Shown here piece by piece: positions 1 to 6,178 of a DNA stretch of 7,721 nucleotides (positions within the stretch are counted from its first letter, which is position 1; each line of letters starts with the position of its first letter). The stretch is from Candidatus Omnitrophota bacterium (GTDB taxonomy: Bacteria; Omnitrophota; Gorgyraeia; Aquiviventales; Aquiviventaceae), in NCBI GenBank assembly GCA_016206585.1, contig JACQRE010000117.1, positions 1-7,721 on the forward strand. The letters run 5' to 3'. The translations under genes were made by a program, and so were the position numbers. Under the pieces are notes generated by a model. It was not told where the DNA came from. It saw nothing but the letters and a program-made list of their open reading frames with translations, and did not search any database.

Positions 1-1
1 A

Positions 2-898
2 ACCTGCGAGCAGTGCCACTGGCCCGCCAAGTTCTTCGGCGCGCAGCAGAAGACGTTCAGCCACTACTTGGCCGATGAGGCCAACACGCCCTGGCAGATC
101 CAGATGTTAATCAGGGTGGGAGGCGGCGATCCGAAGACGGGGGCCACGGGCGGCATCCACTGGCACATGAACATCAAGAACACCATCGACTACATTGCCA
201 CGGACGAGCAGCGGGGCGTGATCCCGTGGGTGCGGGTGACCGATGCGGACGGGCGCGTGGCCGAGTACATGTCGACGGAACAGCCGCTCTCCCCGGAGCA
301 GATCGCGAGGGCGCAGATCCGCCGGATGGACTGCGTCGACTGCCACAACCGGCCGTCGCACATCTACCGGCCGCCCGACCGGGCCATCGAGGAGGCATTC
401 GACGCGGGGCGGATGGACCGGAGCCTGCCGTACGTGAAGCGGGAAGGCATCCGGCTGCTGGCGGGTGACTACGCCTCCGAGGCGCAGGGGCGCGAGGCGA
501 TCCTCAAGGGGCTGGCCGCGTTCTACGCGAAGGAGTATCCCGAACTGTATCGGGACAAGGGGGTGGCCGTCCAGCAGGCGACGGTCGCGCTGCAGCAGAT
601 CTTCTCGACGAACATCTTCCCGGAGATGCGCGTCGACTGGCGCGCGCATCCGAACCACGTGGGACACCTGAACAGCATCGGCTGCTTCCGCTGCCATGAC
701 GGGCTGCACAAGAGCCAGGACGGGCAGGTCATCACCAAGAATTGCAGCGCCTGCCACACCATCCTCGCGCAGGGCACCCCTGAGGAGTTGGCCGGCGCCA
801 ACCTGCAGGAGCAGCCGTTCCGCCATCCCGTGGATGTGGGGATGGACGTGACGGAGCTGCGCTGCAACGACTGCCACACCGGCACGAGCGGGCTCTAG
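2..898 (+). CDS. Multiheme cytochrome c, NapC/NirT-like (ImcH-like) membrane quinol oxidase, 5'-truncated
   Basis: The frame is already open at base 2 and ends at TAG 896-898, so 298 C-terminal residues are present and the true start lies upstream. An in-frame TTG at 68 is not the start, because a heme motif lies before it. Five CxxCH c-heme motifs are visible: CEQCH (5-19), CVDCH (332-346), CFRCH (683-697), CSACH (743-757) and CNDCH (863-877). Other marks are EQCHWP near the left edge, GGIHWH with possible distal heme ligands, and CFRCHDGLH. No membrane segment is visible here; in NapC/NirT and ImcH-type proteins the anchor is N-terminal and would be off the window. Family knowledge suggests electron transfer from menaquinol to periplasmic acceptors. 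The next gene, 22 bp downstream, is another quinone-linked cytochrome. Multiheme c identity is certain; the subfamily and the acceptor are inferred. Confidence 0.88.
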   Translation, partial: TCEQCHWPAKFFGAQQKTFSHYLADEANTPWQIQMLIRVGGGDPKTGATGGIHWHMNIKNTIDYIATDEQRGVIPWVRVTDADGRVAEYMSTEQPLSPEQIARAQIRRMDCVDCHNRPSHIYRPPDRAIEEAFDAGRMDRSLPYVKREGIRLLAGDYASEAQGREAILKGLAAFYAKEYPELYRDKGVAVQQATVALQQIFSTNIFPEMRVDWRAHPNHVGHLNSIGCFRCHDGLHKSQDGQVITKNCSACHTILAQGTPEELAGANLQEQPFRHPVDVGMDVTELRCNDCHTGTSGL

Positions 899-920
899 CC
901 CCCGACATTCAAGATCCCCG

Positions 921-2645
921 ATGCGATTGCGCCGCGCCCTCCCCGCACTCGTCCTCCTCGCGCTCAGCACCGGATCCCCGGGCGTGGCGATGGCCCAGGA
1001 CGCGTCGGAGACGATGCTGGATGACGCGACGTGTCTGAGCTGCCACGGCGACGCCTCAAGCCCGCGATTCGTGGACGGGGCGGCCTTCGCGTCGTCGGTG
1101 CACGGCGCCCTCAGCTGTACCGGCTGCCACGGGGACGTCACCGCCGTCCCGCACGACGTGCCGCTCAAACCCGTCACCTGCTCCGCGTGCCACCAGCTGG
1201 AAACCGAGGTGTATCTCGGCAGCGACCACGGCGAGGCGGTCAAGTCCGGGGTGACGGAGGCCGCCTCGTGCCAGAGCTGCCACGGCAGCCCCCACGGGAT
1301 CCGGGGGGGCCGGGATGCCGCCTCGCCGACCTTTCGCGCGAACATCCCGAAGACCTGCGCCCAGTGCCACGGCAAGACGGAGGAGATGGCCAAGTTCCAT
1401 CTCAACCAGTTGGCGCCGGTCGCCTCGTATGAGGAGAGCGTCCACGGGCTGGCGCTCGCGCGCGGGGTCGTCAACGCCGCCGTCTGCACCGACTGCCACG
1501 GCGAGCACTCGATCACCGCCGTCAAGCAGGCCGCCTCCAAGGTCGCCCCGGCCCACATCCCGGAGACGTGCGGCCAATGCCACGCGGCGGAACGCCTCAT
1601 CACGAAGTACCGGCTGCCGGGGCACGTGGTGGAGACGTACATGGACAGCTTCCACGGCCTCTCGCTGCAGCTGGGCTCGGTCACCGCCGCGAACTGTGCC
1701 TCGTGCCACGGCACCCACGACATCCTGCCCTCCAACGATCCGCGCTCCTCGGTCCATCCGGACAACCTCGCCAAGACCTGCGGCCAATGCCACGCCGGAG
1801 TCAGCGCCCAGGTCGCCCAGGGCCAGATCCATTCCGGCACGCGGCCCGGGCTGGAGCACCGCGTGGTGGGCTGGGTGCGGCGGTTCTACCTCCTCTTGAT
1901 CCTGCTGGTGATCGGCGGGATGGTCGTCCACAACCTGCTGGATTTCCTGAAAAAATTCCGGGCCCACTACGCGCGGATGGCGGCCATCGGCGTGCGGCCG
2001 CGGATGAGCCTCAACGTGCGGATTCAACACGGGGTGCTGGCCCTCACGTTCCTCGCGCTGGCCTATACGGGTTTCGCCCTCAAATTCCCGCAGGCCTGGT
2101 GGGCGATCCCCTTCGTGGGACGCTTCGATTGGCGCAGCATCGGCCATCGGGCGGCGGCGGCGCTCTTCATCCTGCTCGCGCTCTACCACGCGTGGTACGT
2201 CCTGTTCACTTCCCGCGGCCGACACCATGTCCGGGCGCTGTCCCCTCGCCGTCTCGACCTGGTTCAACCGTTCCAGATGCTCGCCTACTACCTCGGCTGG
2301 CGGCGCGAGCGGCCGGTCTTTGCCCGCTACAGTTACATCGAGAAAGCGGAGTATTGGGCGCTCGTGTGGGGCTCGATCATCATGACGATCACGGGCGCCT
2401 TGATGACATGGGCATCCTGGACGTTGCGCATCTTCCCCAAGTGGTTCTTTGACGTCGTGGCGGCCATCCATTACTACGAGGCGATCCTCGCGTGTCTGGC
2501 CATCCTCGTCTGGCACTTCTACTTCGTGACGTTTGATCCAGACGAGTACCCCATGAAGTGGACGTGGATCACCGGGCTGCCCTCGCCGGCGGACCAGATC
2601 CATCGGGAGGACGACCCGCACGACCGCCGTCCGGACAAGAAGTGA
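921..2645 (+). CDS. Nine-heme cytochrome c fused to membrane diheme cytochrome b (CbcL-like)
   Basis: This 574-residue protein starts at ATG 921, followed by a signal peptide (basic MRLRR, hydrophobic core, likely cleavage after AMA near residue 25). Upstream Shine-Dalgarno pairing is weak. The periplasmic part carries nine CxxCH motifs, at residues 38, 66, 87, 117, 146, 189, 217, 259 and 287. Hydrophobic segments follow near 321-340, 367-385, 408-428, 478-496 and 512-536. Candidate b-heme histidines within or beside them are H370, H409, H423, H517 and H532. The C-terminal part (WHFYFV, then a DEYP..W.W.TG motif) fits the FdnI/HydC/cytochrome b561-type di-heme b family. The expected role is quinol oxidation at the b hemes and electron transfer along the c-heme chain in the periplasm. 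The layout matches Geobacter CbcL, but orthology was not tested. A plain cytochrome b/b6 or thiosulfate-reductase-like b subunit with a fused c domain is the alternative. Confidence 0.9.
   Translation: MRLRRALPALVLLALSTGSPGVAMAQDASETMLDDATCLSCHGDASSPRFVDGAAFASSVHGALSCTGCHGDVTAVPHDVPLKPVTCSACHQLETEVYLGSDHGEAVKSGVTEAASCQSCHGSPHGIRGGRDAASPTFRANIPKTCAQCHGKTEEMAKFHLNQLAPVASYEESVHGLALARGVVNAAVCTDCHGEHSITAVKQAASKVAPAHIPETCGQCHAAERLITKYRLPGHVVETYMDSFHGLSLQLGSVTAANCASCHGTHDILPSNDPRSSVHPDNLAKTCGQCHAGVSAQVAQGQIHSGTRPGLEHRVVGWVRRFYLLLILLVIGGMVVHNLLDFLKKFRAHYARMAAIGVRPRMSLNVRIQHGVLALTFLALAYTGFALKFPQAWWAIPFVGRFDWRSIGHRAAAALFILLALYHAWYVLFTSRGRHHVRALSPRRLDLVQPFQMLAYYLGWRRERPVFARYSYIEKAEYWALVWGSIIMTITGALMTWASWTLRIFPKWFFDVVAAIHYYEAILACLAILVWHFYFVTFDPDEYPMKWTWITGLPSPADQIHREDDPHDRRPDKK
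1098..1838 (+). repeat. Tandem two-heme modules inside the nine-heme cytochrome
   Basis: Residues 102-173, 174-243 and 244-306 of the fusion cytochrome repeat one pattern. Each has a leading [DVF]HG, then G-x3-A-A-x-C-x2-C-H-G, then roughly 22-25 residues later [IL][PA][KE]TCxQCH. A shorter related unit, also with two CxxCH motifs, occupies residues 60-101. Four two-heme units plus the first CLSCH account for all nine hemes. At DNA level the 17-mer TGCGGCCAATGCCACGC occurs identically at 1569-1585 and 1779-1795. The pattern suggests growth by duplication of a diheme module. Confidence 0.75.
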
Positions 2646-2662
2646 AATGCCTATCAACGCTG

Positions 2663-2671
2663 TGCTATCAT
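2663..2671 (+). promoter_or_regulatory. Possible extended -10 element before resB
   Basis: The 41-bp spacer between the cytochrome stop and the resB ATG is unusually AT-rich for this window. It contains TG-C-TATCAT, which matches the TGnTATAAT extended -10 form with one mismatch. The DNA 17 bp upstream (TGAAAT, 2643-2648) is a poor -35, as is usual for extended -10 promoters. A transcript from here would start near 2678, about 9 nt before ATG 2687. This rests on motif resemblance only; read-through from the upstream cytochrome genes would also express resB. Confidence 0.25.
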
Positions 2672-2686
2672 AACGCACACCTCCCA

Positions 2687-4450
2687 ATGCCCCGATTCAT
2701 TCGCTCCCTCGGTTCATTGCAGATCGCCGCGCCGCTGCTCATCACGATCGCCGTCGTGCTGGCCTGGGGCACCATCTACGAGACGCGCTACGGCACCGGG
2801 GCGGTCCAGCGGTTCATCTACACCTCGTGGTGGTTCCAGGCGCTGCTCGCGTTTCTGGCCCTGAACCTGGCGATGGCCGCCTATGAGCGGTATCCGTGGA
2901 AGCCCCGGCACGCGCCCTTCGTGCTGGCCCACATCGGCATCATCCTCATCCTGGTGGGCGGGATGATCGGCAGCCGGTTCGGCATCGACGGGCAGCTGAT
3001 CATCCCGGAAGGGTCCGCCTCGCGCACCCTGCAGATGTTCACCAACGTCCTCGCCGTGAAGGCGTCCAATCCCGGCATCGAGCAGGAAATTCCCATCCGG
3101 TTCGAGACCCAGGCGTGGGTCCGCGAGCCGAAGCTCACCATCCCGCTACGCTTCGAGCAGCGGGCCATCCAGTTGACCGTCGACCGGTATTATCCCGACG
3201 CGGTCATCCACGAGATCGTGACGGGCGACGGGGCTGCGGACAACCCGGCCGTTCAACTGCAGGTGGAGCACGACGGCCAGCAGGAGACCTCGTGGCTGTT
3301 CGCCCGGGACCCCGAGCGCTTCGGCGTTGGGTGGGGCGAAGCGCACCTCCTGTTTCTGGAACCTCAGACCGAGGCGCAGCGCGACCAGCTGTTGGGGGAC
3401 GGCGACCATGAGGCGCTGCCGCGCGGGGCGGTCTCGATCAAGGCGCCGGGGATGCGCAAGGCGGTGGAGGTCGCTGTGCCCGAGCGGTTCGACCATCCGG
3501 TGGCCATCGAAGGCACCGGGTATCGCCTCACCTTCAAGGACTACTTTCCCGACTTTGCCATGTCGGCGCAGGGGCTCGGCAGCCGGTCGGACCAGCCCAA
3601 CAACCCCGCGGTGTCCTTTGTGCTGGAGGGCCCGGAGGGCGCGGATCCCTACCTGCTCTTTGCGCTCCATCCGGATTTTCAGGCGATGCACGGGTTCGCC
3701 CACCGCATCGAGGCGGAGGTGGCGTACCGGCACGACGCGACGGGTTCGCTGCCGCCCAATACGATCGCGATCATTCCGCTTGAGGCCGGCCGGCTCGCGG
3801 CGGTCCTGACGGATGCCGGGGGCCGCCGGCAGCGGATCAGCCCCCTGACGATCGACGAGTCGTACACGCACGCGTCGCTGGGCTACGCGTTCCGGGTGGC
3901 GGCGTACCATCCCAACGCCGAGCTCACGCAGGAGGTCTCCAATCGCAGCGACACGGTGCGCGCTCAAGCGGTGCACGTCACCGCGCGGGAAGGCGAGCAG
4001 GCCGCGGAGGCGTGGATCCTGCTGCGCGGCGAAGCCGAGCTGCCGCTGGGGGCGCATCCGCTGCAGGTGGCCTTCCGGCCATCGGAGCGCGAGCTGCCCG
4101 CCACGGTCAAGCTGCTCGACTTCCGGAAGATCGACTACCCGGGCACCGAGATGGCCTCCGGGTTTGAAGCCGATGTCGAGCTCACCGATCCGTGGCGCGG
4201 GCTCATGCTGATGCGCAAGATCTCCATGAACAACCCGCTGCGCTACCGCGGCTACAGCTTCTTCCAGTCCAGTTACATTCCCGGCTCGCCGGAAACGACG
4301 GTGCTCTCGGTCCGCAACGATCCGGGCACGCCGGTGGTGTATGCCGGGTTTCTCATCGTGATCGCCGGTGTGGTGGGGTTATTCGTGCGGCCTCGCCCGG
4401 CGCGCGCCTCGACGGCGCCTCGCGGACGACGCACGAAAGCGAAAGGTTGA
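2687..4450 (+). CDS. resB: System II cytochrome c maturation protein ResB/Ccs1 (CcsB)
   Basis: This 587-residue membrane protein belongs to the complex that moves heme across the membrane, keeps it reduced and attaches it to apocytochromes c. Start ATG 2687 gives the family-like N-terminus MPRFIRSLGSLQIAAPLL. The same frame stays open upstream to ATG 2558, but that would overlap the previous gene by 88 bp and add a non-hydrophobic leader. Transmembrane segments lie near residues 12-28, 47-65, 77-97 and 548-567, with a periplasmic domain of about 450 residues between the third and fourth. The C-terminal sequence NNPLRYRGYSFFQSSY (515-530) is a ResB hallmark. H82 in the third segment probably corresponds to the transmembrane heme ligand known near position 83 of the fused Helicobacter hepaticus CcsBA. 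No Shine-Dalgarno is visible: the bases before ATG read CACCTCCCA. The stop lies 2 bp before ccsA. Confidence 0.92.
   Translation: MPRFIRSLGSLQIAAPLLITIAVVLAWGTIYETRYGTGAVQRFIYTSWWFQALLAFLALNLAMAAYERYPWKPRHAPFVLAHIGIILILVGGMIGSRFGIDGQLIIPEGSASRTLQMFTNVLAVKASNPGIEQEIPIRFETQAWVREPKLTIPLRFEQRAIQLTVDRYYPDAVIHEIVTGDGAADNPAVQLQVEHDGQQETSWLFARDPERFGVGWGEAHLLFLEPQTEAQRDQLLGDGDHEALPRGAVSIKAPGMRKAVEVAVPERFDHPVAIEGTGYRLTFKDYFPDFAMSAQGLGSRSDQPNNPAVSFVLEGPEGADPYLLFALHPDFQAMHGFAHRIEAEVAYRHDATGSLPPNTIAIIPLEAGRLAAVLTDAGGRRQRISPLTIDESYTHASLGYAFRVAAYHPNAELTQEVSNRSDTVRAQAVHVTAREGEQAAEAWILLRGEAELPLGAHPLQVAFRPSERELPATVKLLDFRKIDYPGTEMASGFEADVELTDPWRGLMLMRKISMNNPLRYRGYSFFQSSYIPGSPETTVLSVRNDPGTPVVYAGFLIVIAGVVGLFVRPRPARASTAPRGRRTKAKG
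4441..4446 (+). promoter_or_regulatory. Ribosome binding site deciding the ccsA start
   Basis: GAAAGG ends 6 nt before ATG 4453, within the last codons of resB. It is the clearest Shine-Dalgarno-like sequence before any gene in the window. It selects ATG 4453 over an in-frame upstream ATG at 4192, which would read about 260 bp inside resB. The signal peptide that follows 4453 agrees. Confidence 0.7.
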
Positions 4451-4452
4451 TC

Positions 4453-6105
4453 ATGCATCTGCACAGACGAGTCGCGGCATGGCTGGTGATCAGCGCGGGC
4501 CTGGCGGTGTGCTCACCCCGCGCTTTTGCGGAACTCGCGGTGCCGAGCGAGGCGCGCCACGCCGCTGCGCGCATCGTGATTCAGCACGGCGGCCGCCACA
4601 AGCCGTTGGATAGCTTCGCCTGGGAAACGCTCAAACTCATCACCGGGTCGGCGCAATGGCAGGGCCAGCGCTCCGTCGACACCGTGGTCTCGATCCTGGC
4701 CGATTCGGATCGCTGGCAGGCGGTGCCGCTCATCGCCGTGCCGTTCGTGCCGCTGCGGGAGGCGCTGGGGATGGACCGGCACGCGGCGCGCATCTCATAC
4801 AACGACGTCGTGGCCAGCCGCAAGTTGATGCGGATGCTGCCCCCGATCGTGCAGAAGCAGCAGGTCGATGAGAAGCTCACGATGCTGGAAAACGAGACCA
4901 TGGACGCGTTCCAGCGCTTCGCCGCGCTGAGCGCGCTCTTCGAGCACCGGCTCGAGCTCGTGCCGCCGGCGCACGTGCTGGATCGTTCGTGGCTCCTCGT
5001 CCTTCAGCCCGAGGGCTATCCGGCGGAGCAGCAGGAGCGCATCCGCAGCGCCTGGAGCGCGTTCATCGCCGCGCTGCGCGGCGGCTCGCAGGAGGCCATC
5101 ACGGCGGCCACGGTCGAGCTGGCTCGAACGTTGCGCGAGCTCAACCCGTCCGCGCAACCACCCGCCTGGCGCGTCGAACTGGAGCTCCTGTACAACCGGG
5201 TCGGGCCGTTCCGGATCGCCAAGCTGCTCTATCTGCTGGCGTTCCTGCTGTTTGCCTGGCGTCTCGGAGCGCCTCCAGCCGCGGCGGTGCGCGCAGGATT
5301 CTGGCTGTTGGGTGCGGCGTATCTGGCGCATCTGGCGGGCATTGCGATGCGGGTCCTGATCGGCGCGAGGCCGCCCGTCTCCAACTTTTTTGAAACGATG
5401 CTGTGGCTGCCCTTTGTCACGGTAACCGTGGCCCTCGTCTTCGAGCGGGTCTACCGCTCCCGCTACTTCGCGCTGGCCGCAGCGCTCCTGGCGGCCATTG
5501 TGCTGTCGCTCGCGGACGTCGTGCCGCTGGATGCCAGCATCTCGCCCGTCGTGGCGGTCCTGCACAGCAACCTCTGGTTGACGGTGCACGTGCTGACGAT
5601 CGTTGCCAGCTACGGCGCCATCGCGCTCGCGGTCGGGTTGGCCCACGTGTACGCGGTGCTGTACCTCATGCGCCGGAGCGACCGGGACGCGTTTGATCGG
5701 ATCGGGACCTTCCTCTACCGCGCGCTGCAGGTCGGGGTCGTCTTGCTGGCGGGCGGCATCATGCTCGGCGCGGTGTGGGCGAACGCCTCGTGGGGCCGCT
5801 ACTGGGGATGGGATCCGAAGGAGACCTGGGCGCTGATCACGCTGCTGTGGTACATCGCGCTGCTGCACGGCCGGTTCGCCGGCTGGCTGCGGGGAATCGG
5901 CGTGCCGCTGGTCGCCATCAGCGGGTTTTTCCTGTTGTTGATGACGTACTACGGCGTGAGTTTCTATCTCGTCGGGCTGCACAGTTATGCGGGCGGCAAC
6001 GCCAAACCGCTGCCGCCGCTGCTGATCGCCTACGCCGCCGCCGAACTCGCCTTCCTGGCGTGGGTGGGCGCGGCTGCCCTCTCCCGCCGTCCCCGTTCCA
6101 GCTAG
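4453..6105 (+). CDS. ccsA: System II cytochrome c synthase subunit CcsA/ResC (CcmF/CcsA family)
   Basis: This 550-residue protein works with ResB as heme exporter and holocytochrome c synthase. A signal-peptide-like N-terminus (MHLHRR, hydrophobic core, cleavage near AFA at 24-26) leads into a roughly 220-residue periplasmic region. That region contains GGRHKPLDSFAWE (46-58), a form of the GRxKPLDTxARE motif common in large CcsBA-type proteins. Hydrophobic segments then fill about 253-540. The heme-handling WWD signature is WGRYWGWDPKETWALI (447-462). Flanking histidines H379 (TVHVL) and H510 (GLHSY) fit the two periplasmic axial ligands, and H472 (LLHGR) the transmembrane one. Their spacings (93 and 38 residues) are close to those of the H. 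hepaticus fusion (97 and 39). Translation is probably coupled to resB, whose stop is 2 bp upstream. Nothing essential appears to be missing. Confidence 0.95.
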   Translation: MHLHRRVAAWLVISAGLAVCSPRAFAELAVPSEARHAAARIVIQHGGRHKPLDSFAWETLKLITGSAQWQGQRSVDTVVSILADSDRWQAVPLIAVPFVPLREALGMDRHAARISYNDVVASRKLMRMLPPIVQKQQVDEKLTMLENETMDAFQRFAALSALFEHRLELVPPAHVLDRSWLLVLQPEGYPAEQQERIRSAWSAFIAALRGGSQEAITAATVELARTLRELNPSAQPPAWRVELELLYNRVGPFRIAKLLYLLAFLLFAWRLGAPPAAAVRAGFWLLGAAYLAHLAGIAMRVLIGARPPVSNFFETMLWLPFVTVTVALVFERVYRSRYFALAAALLAAIVLSLADVVPLDASISPVVAVLHSNLWLTVHVLTIVASYGAIALAVGLAHVYAVLYLMRRSDRDAFDRIGTFLYRALQVGVVLLAGGIMLGAVWANASWGRYWGWDPKETWALITLLWYIALLHGRFAGWLRGIGVPLVAISGFFLLLMTYYGVSFYLVGLHSYAGGNAKPLPPLLIAYAAAELAFLAWVGAAALSRRPRSS

Positions 6106-6118
6106 CCGCCCCGCCATC

Positions 6119-6153
6119 CGGCCGTCGACATGACGGCCGTCATAGAGACGGCC
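6119..6153 (+). repeat. Overlapping inverted repeats able to form alternative hairpins, ccsA-ahbC spacer
   Basis: Three 7-bp elements alternate: GGCCGTC at 6120-6126, GACGGCCGTC at 6132-6141 and GACGGCC at 6147-6153. The first can pair with the left part of the middle one (stem 6119-6126 with 6132-6139, 5-nt loop). The right part of the middle one can pair with the third (6135-6141 with 6147-6153, 5-nt loop). The two stems share bases 6135-6139, so they exclude each other. No U-run follows, so a classical intrinsic terminator is not supported. Confidence 0.6.
6130..6143. promoter_or_regulatory. Perfect 14-bp palindrome ATGAC-GGCC-GTCAT upstream of ahbC
   Basis: ATGACGGCCGTCAT equals its own reverse complement. 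It lies 35 bp before the ahbC start. The 5-4-5 layout equals that of CRP/FNR-family sites (TTGAT-N4-ATCAA), except that the outer base pair is A/T instead of T/A. A second copy of the same design lies before the XRE gene at 7461-7474. Binding by an FNR/NNR-like regulator is inference; the palindrome also overlaps the hairpin elements described for this spacer. Confidence 0.45.
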
Positions 6154-6178
6154 CGCCGTGCCTGCTAGAGTCTTGGGG

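Noticed and set aside
107..1840. Long open frame on the - strand (577 codons) opposite both cytochrome genes
   Set aside because: It runs antisense across two convincing multiheme genes and their spacer, its product is a low-complexity Arg/Ala/Trp/Pro mix with no motif, and GC-rich coding DNA commonly leaves such shadow frames open.
2647..2673. 8-codon leader peptide between the fusion cytochrome and resB
   Set aside because: It is very short, overlaps no convincing attenuator, and its only ribosome site would be inside the previous stop region.
2558..2686. Longer N-terminus for ResB from ATG 2558
   Set aside because: It would overlap the preceding gene and add a Gly/Pro-rich leader not expected before the first ResB membrane segment.
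1056..2687. Long - strand frame (543 codons) opposite the nine-heme fusion gene
   Set aside because: The product is Arg/Gly/Val/Asp-rich without a domain, and lies wholly antisense to a gene with signal peptide, CxxCH motifs and membrane segments.
6130..6168. 12-codon leader peptide starting at the ATG of the 6130-6143 palindrome
   Set aside because: No Shine-Dalgarno, no run of regulatory codons, and the ATG is explained by the palindrome itself.
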